Source: Olivibacter oleidegradans
GTDB lineage: Bacteria > Bacteroidota > Bacteroidia > Sphingobacteriales > Sphingobacteriaceae
Direction: 5' to 3'
DNA: 64,000 bases
Assembly (NCBI RefSeq): GCF_042432805.1
Contig: NZ_JBHLWO010000002.1
Coordinates: 744,001 to 808,000, forward strand
Part shown: in pieces, positions 26,023 through 35,547 of the stretch
How the letters are laid out: every line of letters starts with the position of its first letter
How positions within the stretch are numbered: the first letter of the stretch is position 1
The notes under the pieces: generated by a model
What the model was told of the DNA's origin: nothing
Database searches by the model: none
What the model saw: only the letters and a program-made list of their open reading frames with translations
Position numbers and translations under genes: made by a program

Positions 26023-29000
26023 ATGGCTGATTATACAGAATTACAGGTTACTACAAATTTCAGCTTTTTACGTGGCGCATCGCATCCGGAAGAGCTGATT
26101 GAGCAGGCAGCCCTTTATGGTTATAAGACCTTAGCAATTACAGACAGAAATAGTTTGGCAGGTATTGTGCGAGGGCATGTGGCAGCAAAGGCAAAAGGTA
26201 TACGGATCATTCCGGCTTGTCGGTTGGATTTATTGGATGGTCCGAGCTTATTGGTCTATCCCACCGATATGGCTGCTTACGGCCGTTTGTCAACATTGCT
26301 CAGTACAGGCAATTTAAGAGCAGAAAAGGGAGCGTGTCATTTGTATAAAATGGACGTATATGCATTTAAAGAAGGTATAAAATTCGTCATTGTACCGCCT
26401 GATACGTTAAATGATGATCTGAATTTTGAACGGCTATTTATACAAAACGTGGAAGAGTACCGTATAAAATTAGGCAAGGATCTTTATTTGGCCATAACCA
26501 GATCTTATACAGGTGATGATATGAAAAAAATATATCGCCTTTCTCAACTTGCAAACCGATATGACATTCCCCTGATTGCAACTAATGACGTGTATTATCA
26601 TAGCCCCGATCGCCGTGAGCTGCAAGATATTTTGACTTGCATACGGGAGAAATGTACTATTTATAACGCAGGATTTCGTTTACACCAGAATGCGGAGCGT
26701 CATCTCAAATCCTCGGAAGAAATGGAACGTATTTTTAGGCAATACCCGGATGCTATTTTACGGACTCAGGAAATAGTTGAGGCTTGCCAATTTTCATTGG
26801 ATACATTAAAATATGTTTATCCGGAAGAAATTACAGAGGAAGGACGTAGCCCACTGGAAGAATTAACCCATCTTGCATGGTTAGGCGCTAAAAAGCGCTA
26901 TGGTGAAACAATTCCTGACAAGATTAAAAGAAATATAGCGCATGAATTGGGGTTTATTGAAGAGATGAATTATGCTGCTTATTTTTTAACTGTATATGAT
27001 TTAGTCCGTTATGCGAATGAGCAAGGAATTTTGTGTCAAGGACGTGGTTCAGCTGCTAATTCTACCATTTGTTATTGTTTGGGAATTACGGCAATTAATC
27101 CCGAAAAATTCGATTTATTATTCGAACGCTTTATTTCTTCGGCTCGAAATGAGCCTCCGGATATCGATGTCGATTTTGAACATGAACGCAGAGAAGAAAT
27201 TATACAATATATTTATCGCAAATATGGAAGAGATCGTGCGGCCATTGTCGCTACAGTCACCCAAGTACATGAAAAAGGTGCAATCAGAGACGTTGGTAAG
27301 GCCATGGGGCTGTCAGTTGATACCATTAACCGTCTCGCGAAGTCGATTTGGGAATTTACACCTGAATGGTTTGATGAAAGACATATAACCGAATACGGGT
27401 TTGATGCCAGGGATCCCCATCTTCGAAAAGTTTTACAGCTTACGCAACAATACGTTGGTTTTCCTCGTCAACTTGGGCAGCATACGGGCGGCTTTGTCAT
27501 TACCCAGGGAAAACTTTCCCACTTATGTCCAATCTTGAATGCCCGTATGGAAGATCGTACTTGCATCGAATGGAATAAGGACGATATAGAAGCGTTGGGT
27601 TTTCTTAAGATCGATGTTCTGGCCTTAGGAATGCTTACCTGTATCCGGAAGGCTTTTAATTTAGTTAAGCAGCACAAAGGTATCGATCTTTCATTGGCGA
27701 ATATTTCAATTGACGAGAAAAATCCTAAAGTCTATGCGATGATCAGTCGTGCGGATACAATTGGTGTATTTCAGATAGAAAGCCGTGCACAACAATCCAT
27801 GTTGCCACGTCTCAGACCTGAAAATTTCTATGATTTAGTAATAGAGGTGGCGATTGTACGACCGGGTCCTATCCAGGGAGATATGGTACATCCCTTTTTG
27901 CGGCGCCGTAGAGAAGAAGAAGCGGTGGAGTATCCTTCTCCGGCGCTTGAAGAAATTTTAAAAAGAACGTTAGGTGTCCCGCTCTTTCAGGAGCAAGCCA
28001 TGAAAATAGCCATGGTGGCAGCGGGTTTTACGGCGGCAGAGGCCGATGAATTACGTCGCAGTATGGCTACATTCAAGGCTAAGGGAACTGTTACAAATTT
28101 TGAAGAAAAGCTGATCCAAGGTATGGTAAGAAACGGATATACCTTGGATTTTGCTAAGCGGATTTTTAAACAATTGGAAGGCTTTGGAAGCTATGGTTTT
28201 CCTGAGAGCCATGCCGCCAGTTTTGCCCTGCTTGTCTATGTTTCTGCCTGGATAAAATGTTACCATCCGGAAGTTTTTGCTTGTGCACTGCTTAATAGCA
28301 TGCCTATGGGGTTTTATCAACCCGCTCAAATTGTAATAGATGCAGAAAGGCATGGCGTTACTGTATTACCGGTTGATGTGAACTATTCTTATTGGGATAA
28401 TAGCTTAGAGGAAAAAATAGGCGAGTTTCATGCAATGCGGCTCGGTTTCCGTCAGGTGAAAGGTTTGCGGGAGGATGAAGTCGCTGTTCTAATTGACGCT
28501 CGGAAAACAACTTATACTTGTATTCACTCTATATGGAAAATTGGTGTGTTGCAGGTAACTTTGGAGAAACTGGCGGATGCTGATGCCTTTCAGTCGCTTG
28601 GCTTGGACCGTCGGCAAGCTTTGTGGCAGATATCGCTGCTGCGTCAAAGGCCAAAGGGATTGTTTATAGATCAAGGTCTTGAATACGAATCTAAAGTACA
28701 GATTGAATTGCCAAAAATGACCGCAGGCGAGCATGTATTACAAGACTATGCTTCCATGTCTTTGTCTTTAAAAGCGCATCCTGTAAGTTTTGTGAGGGAA
28801 AAACTACGCCTGCTTCATGTGTTGCCGGCTCAAGATTTAGCTGAGAGGAATGATGGTGTTACGGTAAAGGTTGCGGGTTTGGTGTTAGTACGGCAACGCC
28901 CCGGAACAGCAAGTGGGATCTGCTTTATAACATTGGAAGACGAGACTGGATGCAGCAACCTAGTGGTCTTTCAAAAATTATTTGAGAAATATAGAAAGGA

Positions 29001-29220
29001 AATCCTCAGAGCTAAATTGCTAATGGTAGAAGGAAAGCTTCAACGCGAGGGCGAGGTGGTACATGTTATTGTAAGACGTTGTTTTGATCTTTCAAGATTT
29101 TTGGGTCTACTAACAGCTCATGAAACTAATAAAGAATTGGGCCCCATCCATGATAAAGAAAGTCAAATTCAGAATATTTCACAGAAAAAGATCTTTCCTG
29201 AAGGAAGGAATTTTAAATAG
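26023..29220 (+). CDS. dnaE2: Error-prone DNA polymerase III alpha subunit DnaE2
   Basis: A 1065-aa C-family polymerase starting MADYTELQVTTNFSFLRGAS; a GTG four codons earlier is also possible. An N-terminal PHP domain is followed by palm motifs with ARNEPPDIDVDFEHERREE (catalytic Asp pair) and KIDVLALGMLT. Later come the fingers with GFGSYGFPESHAASFALLVY and a C-terminal OB fold (TVKVAGLVLVRQRPGT). The sequence PESHAASFALL is characteristic of DnaE2 rather than replicative DnaE1. It lies 12 bases after imuB and forms the imuA-imuB-dnaE2 mutasome operon. A terminator follows at once. Confidence 0.95.
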   Translation: MADYTELQVTTNFSFLRGASHPEELIEQAALYGYKTLAITDRNSLAGIVRGHVAAKAKGIRIIPACRLDLLDGPSLLVYPTDMAAYGRLSTLLSTGNLRAEKGACHLYKMDVYAFKEGIKFVIVPPDTLNDDLNFERLFIQNVEEYRIKLGKDLYLAITRSYTGDDMKKIYRLSQLANRYDIPLIATNDVYYHSPDRRELQDILTCIREKCTIYNAGFRLHQNAERHLKSSEEMERIFRQYPDAILRTQEIVEACQFSLDTLKYVYPEEITEEGRSPLEELTHLAWLGAKKRYGETIPDKIKRNIAHELGFIEEMNYAAYFLTVYDLVRYANEQGILCQGRGSAANSTICYCLGITAINPEKFDLLFERFISSARNEPPDIDVDFEHERREEIIQYIYRKYGRDRAAIVATVTQVHEKGAIRDVGKAMGLSVDTINRLAKSIWEFTPEWFDERHITEYGFDARDPHLRKVLQLTQQYVGFPRQLGQHTGGFVITQGKLSHLCPILNARMEDRTCIEWNKDDIEALGFLKIDVLALGMLTCIRKAFNLVKQHKGIDLSLANISIDEKNPKVYAMISRADTIGVFQIESRAQQSMLPRLRPENFYDLVIEVAIVRPGPIQGDMVHPFLRRRREEEAVEYPSPALEEILKRTLGVPLFQEQAMKIAMVAAGFTAAEADELRRSMATFKAKGTVTNFEEKLIQGMVRNGYTLDFAKRIFKQLEGFGSYGFPESHAASFALLVYVSAWIKCYHPEVFACALLNSMPMGFYQPAQIVIDAERHGVTVLPVDVNYSYWDNSLEEKIGEFHAMRLGFRQVKGLREDEVAVLIDARKTTYTCIHSIWKIGVLQVTLEKLADADAFQSLGLDRRQALWQISLLRQRPKGLFIDQGLEYESKVQIELPKMTAGEHVLQDYASMSLSLKAHPVSFVREKLRLLHVLPAQDLAERNDGVTVKVAGLVLVRQRPGTASGICFITLEDETGCSNLVVFQKLFEKYRKEILRAKLLMVEGKLQREGEVVHVIVRRCFDLSRFLGLLTAHETNKELGPIHDKESQIQNISQKKIFPEGRNFK

Positions 29221-29260
29221 AAAAGCCCGGCTTTTGGGGATACCGGACTTTTCATTTTTT
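29221..29260 (+). terminator. Terminator of the imuA-imuB-dnaE2 operon
   Basis: AAAAGCCCGG (29221-29230) pairs with CCGGACTTTT (29243-29252) with one C-A mismatch. A T-rich tail (CATTTTTT) follows. It begins on the base after the dnaE2 stop codon. Confidence 0.65.
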
Positions 29261-29587
29261 AATCAACCTAAACCTACTCTTTTAGAAACAAAGGCTATGC
29301 CAAAATTCTTATAGAATGTCATATGTGAACCATCTCGGTAGCCAGCCCCGTCTACTCTAATATCTTACGGTTTATTTTCCAAGGCGATTACAATAGTAAA
29401 CATTTTATGCTATTTTTAGGACACCTGCAAAAATTTGCCAAATTATAACGTTTTTTACTTGTTGTCCATAATAGCGCGATACCCTTATCCTCAAATTCAA
29501 AACATAATAAAAATCCCTAAATCGGTTAAAAGGAAACATATTTGCTCTAATCAATAGTGATGTATTAATGTGTTAATATATAACCGT
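29261..29587. other. Intergenic region before the dodecin group
   Basis: About 330 bases with no supported gene. I see no tRNA, repeat or clear operator. It should hold the promoter for the 29588 gene, but no good TAnnTTTG box with a -33 partner was found, so another sigma factor is conceivable. Confidence 0.5.
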
Positions 29588-29827
29588 ATGAAACTGCATA
29601 GATTTGATCGAAATGCCTTAAAGGAGTGGAGAGATACAGGATATAAGCATGTGCATTTAACTCGGTCAGAAAATGTCGGTTTAACAGAGGGCTCCGAGAA
29701 ACCTTTTATCTTATTGGAACCTTACTTAGACGACCGCGAAGCAAAGAAGTATGGAAGTGTAGTAGCCCTTACCTCAGCGGAAATAGAACAAATTATCCAA
29801 GATGATTCAGGAAAATATTATAAATAG
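29588..29827 (+). CDS. Small hypothetical protein
   Basis: A 79-aa soluble, acidic protein starting MKLHRFDRNALKEWRDTGYK. I prefer this ATG over an upstream TTG-type start that adds six residues. I recognise no domain. The text ILLEPYLDDREAKKYGSVVA and TSAEIEQIIQDD suggests a compact alpha/beta fold. It is followed after 28 bases by dodecin and may be co-transcribed with it. Confidence 0.5.
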   Translation: MKLHRFDRNALKEWRDTGYKHVHLTRSENVGLTEGSEKPFILLEPYLDDREAKKYGSVVALTSAEIEQIIQDDSGKYYK

Positions 29828-29855
29828 ATGTTTAACTATATAAATGGAGTAAGTT

Positions 29856-30080
29856 ATGGCTTTAGTAAAAGTAATAGAAGTGATTGCTTCATCAGAAGTG
29901 AGTTTTGATGATGCTATAAAAAATGCAGTGAAAGAAGTCACAAAAACAATAAAAAATGTTGACTCTGTATATGTAAAGGATTTCAAGGTGCATGTGAAGG
30001 ATGATCAGATAACAACATATGGCGCCGTTTGTAAAGTCTCCTTCAGAATTGACGAGGATAAGAGAAATCAGTCGCAATAA
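29856..30080 (+). CDS. Dodecin family flavin-binding protein
   Basis: A 74-aa protein. VKVIEVIASSEVSFDDAIKN, then AVKEVTKTIKNVDSVYVKDF and CKVSFRID follow the dodecin pattern of one helix on a three-stranded sheet, which assembles into a hollow dodecamer that stores flavin. The usual flavin-stacking Trp (in 'S.sWedA') is replaced by Phe in SFDDA, which may change ligand preference. A TGGAG Shine-Dalgarno precedes the ATG. It lies in a run of stress-type genes. Confidence 0.85.
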   Translation: MALVKVIEVIASSEVSFDDAIKNAVKEVTKTIKNVDSVYVKDFKVHVKDDQITTYGAVCKVSFRIDEDKRNQSQ

Positions 30081-30102
30081 GCATTCATAAAATGGAGGTG
30101 TT

Positions 30103-30204
30103 ATGCCAACTATTTGGAAAACTATGTGTAGAAGGGAAACGTCTTCCTTAAAAAATTGTTTACTTCGGTGGACGGTTTTTGTATATAGGAGCAATATGTT
30201 CTGA
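30103..30204 (+). CDS. Candidate 33-aa small protein with strong ribosome site
   Basis: An ORF starting MPTIWKTMCRRETSSLKNCL. TGGAGGTGTT gives a near-ideal Shine-Dalgarno at 6 bases, which is uncommon in this genome. It lies 22 bases after dodecin. The product would be basic with two Cys and no recognised domain. It might instead be a remnant, or the ribosome site may be coincidental. Confidence 0.35.
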   Translation: MPTIWKTMCRRETSSLKNCLLRWTVFVYRSNMF

Positions 30205-30269
30205 TTAGTAACCTTTTTTCTTTGATAAGTTCTTGTTTTTAGTTATACTTCCTGCTGAAGGAATATACT

Positions 30270-31865
30270 ATGGTGAAAAAAAGCATATTGAATTTTAAGA
30301 TCAATCCGCCGGTTTTTTACTGCACCATCGGGTTCGTGTTCTTAAGCATCTTACTTTGTCTTATTTTTAAAGATTCGGTGGACGAATGGTTCACTAGAAC
30401 GCAGTATATTATAACGGACAACCTCGGATGGTTTTTTATTATCACGGTGAATACTATTTTAGGTTTCTGTTTGTACTTGGCCTTCAGTAAGTTTGGAAAT
30501 ATAAGACTTGGTGGTGAAGAGGCAGAGCCTGAATTTAGCACGGTTTCATGGTTTGCCATGCTTTTCAGCGCAGGTATGGGAATCGGAATTATGTTCTTTA
30601 GTGTTGCTGAACCGGTCTCTCATTTTGCAAACCCTCCCAGGGAAGTATTAGACAGTTCTAGAAAGGCTATACAAGCGATGGAATACACAAGCTTGCACTG
30701 GGGTTTGCATGCATGGGCAATCTATTCAATTGTTGGTTTGGCCCTCGCTTTTTTTTCATTCAATCACGGGTTGCCGTTAACGTTTAGATCCTTATTTTAT
30801 CCCTTTTTAGGCGAAAAAATTCACGGTTGGTGGGGACATGCAATCGATATCTTTTCTGCCATTGCAACTTTGTTCGGCCTTTCTACTTCACTGGGTTTGG
30901 GCGTTCAACAAATGAATGCCGGCTTGCATTATTTATTTGATTGGAATATGGCGATATCCACGCAAGGGATACTAATTTTTGTCGTGACATCAATTGCTAC
31001 ATTATCGGTTGTTTCAGGCCTTGACAAAGGGGTTAAACTCTTGAGTAATGGAAATATGGTTCTCGCTTTTTTACTTATGTTGCTCATTTTTTGTTTAGGA
31101 CCAACTTTATCTATACTGAAGAGCTTTGTTCAAAATGTAGGTACTTATTTGGCAAATCTCGTGGAGATAAGTACTTGGAATGACGCTTATCAGGAAAGTG
31201 GATGGCAAAATAAATGGACAGTTTTCTACTGGGCGTGGTGGATTGCCTGGTCGCCATTCGTCGGAAGTTTTATAGCGCGTATATCAAAAGGACGTACGAT
31301 TAAGGAGTTCGTTTTAGGTGTTTTACTAATCCCCGCGTTATTAACACTTTTATGGATGACTATCTTTGGAGGTACCGCACTTCATATGATCTTGCATGGA
31401 GACCTATCCATGATAACGGCCGTAAATGATAATATTTCAACAGCCCTATTTGTTTTTCTGCAAAAAATACGGTTAACGGCTATTTTGTCAACTATTGCTG
31501 TTTGTTTAGTTGCTTTTTTCTTTATTACTTCCTCAGACTCGGGGTCCTTAGTTGTAGATAATATAACATCTGGAGGAAAGGAGCATACACCAGCTTTGCA
31601 AAGAGTGTTTTGGGCCTTCTTGCAAGGAGGTATCGCTATTGTACTACTCTGGGGTGGAGGATTGAATGCCTTACAAACTGCGGTAATCATAGCAGGGTTG
31701 CCTTTCGCTATGATTATTTTGTTGATGTGTTATAGTTTACTTAAAGGCTTAAGTGAAGCGCATAGAAAACAGTTGAAAAAACAAAGATTGCATCAAGAAA
31801 AAAGCTATAAGGAAATTGTACAGGGATTGTTGGACAGCAACGATCCAATTCATGATAGAGAATAA
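30270..31865 (+). CDS. BCCT-family betaine/choline/carnitine transporter
   Basis: A 531-aa inner-membrane transporter with about 12 helices. The family segments are MGIGIMFFSVAEPVSHFANP and the Trp-rich TM8 region FYWAWWIAWSPFVGSFIARIS. FFITSSDSGSLVVDNITSGG is also typical. It should import a trimethylammonium osmolyte with Na+ or H+, giving osmoprotection. The stop overlaps the start of a universal stress protein by one base (TAATG), so the two are co-translated. GAAGG precedes the ATG. Confidence 0.93.
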   Translation: MVKKSILNFKINPPVFYCTIGFVFLSILLCLIFKDSVDEWFTRTQYIITDNLGWFFIITVNTILGFCLYLAFSKFGNIRLGGEEAEPEFSTVSWFAMLFSAGMGIGIMFFSVAEPVSHFANPPREVLDSSRKAIQAMEYTSLHWGLHAWAIYSIVGLALAFFSFNHGLPLTFRSLFYPFLGEKIHGWWGHAIDIFSAIATLFGLSTSLGLGVQQMNAGLHYLFDWNMAISTQGILIFVVTSIATLSVVSGLDKGVKLLSNGNMVLAFLLMLLIFCLGPTLSILKSFVQNVGTYLANLVEISTWNDAYQESGWQNKWTVFYWAWWIAWSPFVGSFIARISKGRTIKEFVLGVLLIPALLTLLWMTIFGGTALHMILHGDLSMITAVNDNISTALFVFLQKIRLTAILSTIAVCLVAFFFITSSDSGSLVVDNITSGGKEHTPALQRVFWAFLQGGIAIVLLWGGGLNALQTAVIIAGLPFAMIILLMCYSLLKGLSEAHRKQLKKQRLHQEKSYKEIVQGLLDSNDPIHDRE

Positions 31866-32746
31866 TGATAACAAAAGACAATAACAATGTGTTGATCGCA
31901 ATGGATATGTCGGAGATGGACCAAGTGCTCGTCAATTATCTCTACGGCCTTTTGGATGTGTTATCTATAAATAAGTTATTTTTTTTACATAATATCCGTC
32001 TTCGTGAATTACCGAGCGAATTTAAACACCCATCTACTTTGTCCAAAATAAAGGAGCGCGTAAAGGAGCGAATAAAGCGTCAGTTGAAAGATGTAAGGCT
32101 AGCTTCAATTAGCCATGAGATACGTGTAGAAACTGCGGAGTTCAGTGAAAATGCTTTTGACCAAATAGCTAAACATGAGCGGATCGATTTGGTGATTTTA
32201 GGAAACAAGCAACATTTAGAGGGAAGTGGGGCACTTTCACAAAAACTCACACGGTTATTATCTAGCGATATTCTTTTAGTTCCAGAGACCGTATTTATTC
32301 AACCAAAGCGTATTTTGGGTACAATCGATTTCTCGAAATATAGTAATAGAGTTTATACCTTAGGAGAGGCATTTAGTAAAGGAATACCGGACGGTCGGTT
32401 TTCCTGTATTCACGTAGCAAAAGCGCCCGTTCACTTTTTCCTTGGATTGAATCAATCCGAAATTAATAGGCTCTTGCAAGAAGAAACCGAAGCGAAAAAG
32501 TCAAAATGGTTAAGGCAGTATCAGATAGAAGGCAAGATAGAGACTGTGCGGGCAGATGGCAAACACATAGCTTCAGCCATCCTTGCCCACGCTCAAAACT
32601 ACAAGATGGATATGATAATTATGGGTGTAAAAGGAAGTTCAAGCCTGACCAATCTTTTTGTTGGCGGCGTTACAAATGAAATCTTTCATCATGAAACAAA
32701 TGCCGCTATTTTAATCTTAAAAGATTATAAAGTCGAACAGAACTAA
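31865..32746 (+). CDS. Universal stress protein with two UspA domains
   Basis: A 293-aa protein with tandem Usp folds. Domain 1 (1-145) starts NNVLIAMDMSEMDQVLVNYL; domain 2 (about 148-293) starts RILGTIDFSKYSN. The ATP-type loop G-x2-G-x9-G(S/T) appears as IMGVKGSSSLTNLFVGGVTN in the second domain and only in degenerate form in the first. Coupling to the BCCT gene suggests it regulates or responds with that transporter under osmotic stress, as inference. Confidence 0.88.
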   Translation: MITKDNNNVLIAMDMSEMDQVLVNYLYGLLDVLSINKLFFLHNIRLRELPSEFKHPSTLSKIKERVKERIKRQLKDVRLASISHEIRVETAEFSENAFDQIAKHERIDLVILGNKQHLEGSGALSQKLTRLLSSDILLVPETVFIQPKRILGTIDFSKYSNRVYTLGEAFSKGIPDGRFSCIHVAKAPVHFFLGLNQSEINRLLQEETEAKKSKWLRQYQIEGKIETVRADGKHIASAILAHAQNYKMDMIIMGVKGSSSLTNLFVGGVTNEIFHHETNAAILILKDYKVEQN

Positions 32747-32780
32747 CATTGGTGTATTTCAGAACGCATGCCACGTTTGG

Positions 32781-34052
32781 TTAGGATATTGAATTTGAGA
32801 TCGCCTGGAGTATAATTCCGCATATATAGGCTCCATAAGTTCCGACCGCATAGCCTAAAACCGCTAATAAAACACCTACCGGAGTCAAATAGCGACTAAA
32901 AGCCGCAGCGACAATGGGGGCGGATGCGGCACCACCAATATTGGCCTGGCTTCCTACGGCTACAAAAAAGAAAGGAGCACGGATAAGACGAGCAACCAGC
33001 AACATAATGGTGATGTGACTCAAAATCCAGATAACTCCAACTAGAAAAAACTTTGGGTTATCAAGCAGTGCTTTTAAGTCCATGCTCATTCCGATAGTAG
33101 CAACTAGAATATATAGAAATAGCGAAGCGATGTTGGAAGCACCATCCTGTTCTAATTTACGTGCTTTTGTAAAAGATAAACCCATACCGAAGGTAGTAGC
33201 GATAATTACGAGCCAAAAAAAGCTGCTGGTTAGCGAATATTGAGCAGTTTGTGGATAATGGACTTCAAACCATGGAGCAATATAATCGGCAAATAAATGG
33301 GAAAGGCCGGTGGCACCGAAGGCTACTCCTAATACGATGATCCAACTTGATATCCCCGAAGATGAGTTTGGTTGGCTAGCGTGTAACTCTTCCATTTTTT
33401 CTTCTAAATCGGTGATGGCTGAGTTATCGGCCCGTAGCCAGCGATCGATCTTTTCTTTCTTTTGAGCACCATATAACAATAGCCCCATCCAAATATTGGC
33501 CACCAGTACATCTACAGCGATCATTTGTGCAAAAAGAGTCTTGCTGGCCCCGAAAACTTCAAGCATAGCTGCTTGATTGGCACCGCCACCTATCCAGCTG
33601 CCGGCAATAGTAGCTAAACCGCGCCAGGTTTCTTCTTCTCCGAAATGTAATATGTCCGGAAAAATAAATCCCACTACCATGAAGGCTAATGGGCCGCCTA
33701 GCATAACGCCCAAAGTGCCGGCAAAAAACATAATAACCGCTTTGGAGCCTAAGCGTTTGAGACCTTTTATGTCGATGCCAATGGTAAATAAAACTAAACT
33801 GGCTGGCAGTAAATAACGAGATGCAACACTATATAAAGCAGACTTTTCTCCTGAAATTAAATTAAATGTATTGAATAAAGCAGGAACAAAATAGCATAGT
33901 AGCACTGTGGGTATAATACTATAAAAGCGTTTCCAAAAAGGTGCTTGTAGTTTTGAAGTGTAAAAAACCAAAGCCAATACAGTCATTAATAGACCAAATA
34001 CGACGGCATCGTTTGTTATTAAGGGGCTTGTACTCTGTGTTGTTTCCATCAA
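32781..34052 (-). CDS. DUF819 family membrane protein
   Basis: A 423-aa protein with about 10-11 hydrophobic segments (YSVASRYLLPASLVLFTIGI, GSWIGGGANQAAMLEVFGAS, IGGAASAPIVAAAFSRYLTP). The GGGANQAA and GGAASAPI segments resemble the paired discontinuous helices of secondary carriers. The family is uncharacterised. It starts 15 bases after the dipeptide epimerase, so it may import or export the dipeptide or amino acids handled by that enzyme, as inference. Confidence 0.85.
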   Translation of the reverse strand: MMETTQSTSPLITNDAVVFGLLMTVLALVFYTSKLQAPFWKRFYSIIPTVLLCYFVPALFNTFNLISGEKSALYSVASRYLLPASLVLFTIGIDIKGLKRLGSKAVIMFFAGTLGVMLGGPLAFMVVGFIFPDILHFGEEETWRGLATIAGSWIGGGANQAAMLEVFGASKTLFAQMIAVDVLVANIWMGLLLYGAQKKEKIDRWLRADNSAITDLEEKMEELHASQPNSSSGISSWIIVLGVAFGATGLSHLFADYIAPWFEVHYPQTAQYSLTSSFFWLVIIATTFGMGLSFTKARKLEQDGASNIASLFLYILVATIGMSMDLKALLDNPKFFLVGVIWILSHITIMLLVARLIRAPFFFVAVGSQANIGGAASAPIVAAAFSRYLTPVGVLLAVLGYAVGTYGAYICGIILQAISNSIS

Positions 34053-34067
34053 TGGGAATAAGCTTTA

Positions 34068-35114
34068 CTAGTTTTCAATATATGGTTCTATGGTGTCCCA
34101 TGCCGGACTTTTTAATCCTAAACCTGGACTATTATCAACCTGGATTTCTCCATTAATGCATGGAAAAGCAACAAATGGATCGTTCGTGACACCTAAATTT
34201 CCGTCAAGATCAATAAATTCAGCCAAACTTCCTAATTGTGCGCCGGCAGCGGTTGCACATGATGTTTCAGACATGCAGCCAATCATCGTACGAAGCCCCT
34301 TTTTCCTAGCGGTTGTTAACATAGTATACGCCTCCCGGATTCCGGCCGATTTCATGAGTTTTACATTTACACCATGGTAAAATAACTCAGCATTGTCTAT
34401 GTCCTTTAAGCGCTGAATCCCCTCGTCTCCAATAATTGGTAGGGCGCTTCGTCCTTTTAGCCATTCCATTGCGTCAAAGTTATTTTTAGGCATGGGTTGC
34501 TCCACAAAGATGACGCCCTGCGTACTCAACCAGTCAATTAATTTGGCCGCTTCTTCTTTATTTGCCCATCCCTGATTTGCGTCAATATATAAAGGTTTAT
34601 CGGTTACATTTCGTATGGCTCGGATAATTGCTTGGTCGTCAGTTGTGCCTAGTTTGATTTTTAAATAATGAAAATCTTCCGCCTCGGTAACTCGCCTCGC
34701 CATAATTTCAGGGGTTTCAATACTAATTGTCTTTGCCGTATGGAGCTTACTGTTGGATAACCCGTATAATTCATGAATGGACTTACCTGTTATTTTTCCC
34801 CACAAGTCATGCAACGCCATATCCAATGCTGCCTTAACGGCAGGATTGCCTGTTTGCCTATTGTCTATATAGGATAAAATCGGGTCGATTGGTAAGGGAG
34901 AGCGAAATTGCGTCAATTCCAGCCGTTCTATGAAAGAAGTGGCGGTGTCTAAATTTTCACCGTAACGGGGAGGCATGGATGCTTCTCCGAAACCATCTAT
35001 GCCATTATAGGAAATTTTGACAAGCATAATCGGAGTTCCTGTCCGGATGTTATCCGCAATTCGGAAAGGATATTCCATTTTTAAAAAATAGGGTTTGTAA
35101 GCTAGTTGGAGCAT
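34068..35114 (-). CDS. Dipeptide epimerase (enolase superfamily)
   Basis: A 348-aa enzyme. The acid/base Lys pair lies in LKIKLGTTDD (KxK motif) and in VKLMKSAG. The metal ligands lie in YIDANQGW, FVEQPMPK and IGDEGIQ. The C-terminal DLDGNLGVTNDPF fits the L-Ala-D/L-Glu epimerase subgroup (muconate-lactonizing-like). Such enzymes epimerise L-Ala-D-Glu released from peptidoglycan. It forms an operon with DUF819. With the MurNAc genes at 41-55 kb it hints at broad muropeptide recycling. Confidence 0.9.
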   Translation of the reverse strand: MLQLAYKPYFLKMEYPFRIADNIRTGTPIMLVKISYNGIDGFGEASMPPRYGENLDTATSFIERLELTQFRSPLPIDPILSYIDNRQTGNPAVKAALDMALHDLWGKITGKSIHELYGLSNSKLHTAKTISIETPEIMARRVTEAEDFHYLKIKLGTTDDQAIIRAIRNVTDKPLYIDANQGWANKEEAAKLIDWLSTQGVIFVEQPMPKNNFDAMEWLKGRSALPIIGDEGIQRLKDIDNAELFYHGVNVKLMKSAGIREAYTMLTTARKKGLRTMIGCMSETSCATAAGAQLGSLAEFIDLDGNLGVTNDPFVAFPCINGEIQVDNSPGLGLKSPAWDTIEPYIEN

Positions 35115-35547
35115 TTTTACAGTGAAAATACAGAGTTTAGTGAGTGTCGTTTGTGTTTTTTTAAGTCAAGATTGCTTGATTTGTTTTTTATTTAGGATTG
35201 CGTATAAATATCGATATTTTTTTGGAAAAAAACAGCTTATGTTATCAAGAGAAATTTCGCTTTATTTTAAGTTTTCTTCGATTTGTGCGCTTGCGGCTCG
35301 TTTCGTGAGTAATCATTATAAAATACGCATTTGTTTTGAACGGAAATTCAAAACAAATGAGGTGTTTTCTTATAAATTACTTGAAGTGAAAAATTCAACA
35401 AACAGAACATAATTTTGATTCTAATTGGATTTTAATGTTTTAAATAGGTTTTTGGTGTAAAAATTGCTATATTTGATAAGTAGTGGCAGGGTGGGAGCTG
35501 CCCTATGTAAGATACAGAAACATTTGATAACGCTAAATTAAATTGAG
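35115..35547. other. Intergenic region with -7-like box and short hairpin
   Basis: A 433-base divergent gap. A 96-codon ORF at its left is Phe/Cys-rich, has no family resemblance and is rejected. TATATTTG at 35468-35475 fits a -7 box for the gene at 35548. GGCAG(8)CTGCC (35485-35502) would form a small hairpin in its leader RNA. No regulator site is clear. Confidence 0.45.

Noticed and set aside
27011..27388. 125-codon ORF in another frame of dnaE2
   Set aside because: Lies wholly within the conserved polymerase palm region, which explains the sequence.
35122..35412. 96-codon ORF upstream of the DUF4468-like gene
   Set aside because: Low-complexity, Phe/Cys-rich product with no family resemblance, lying in promoter-type DNA.
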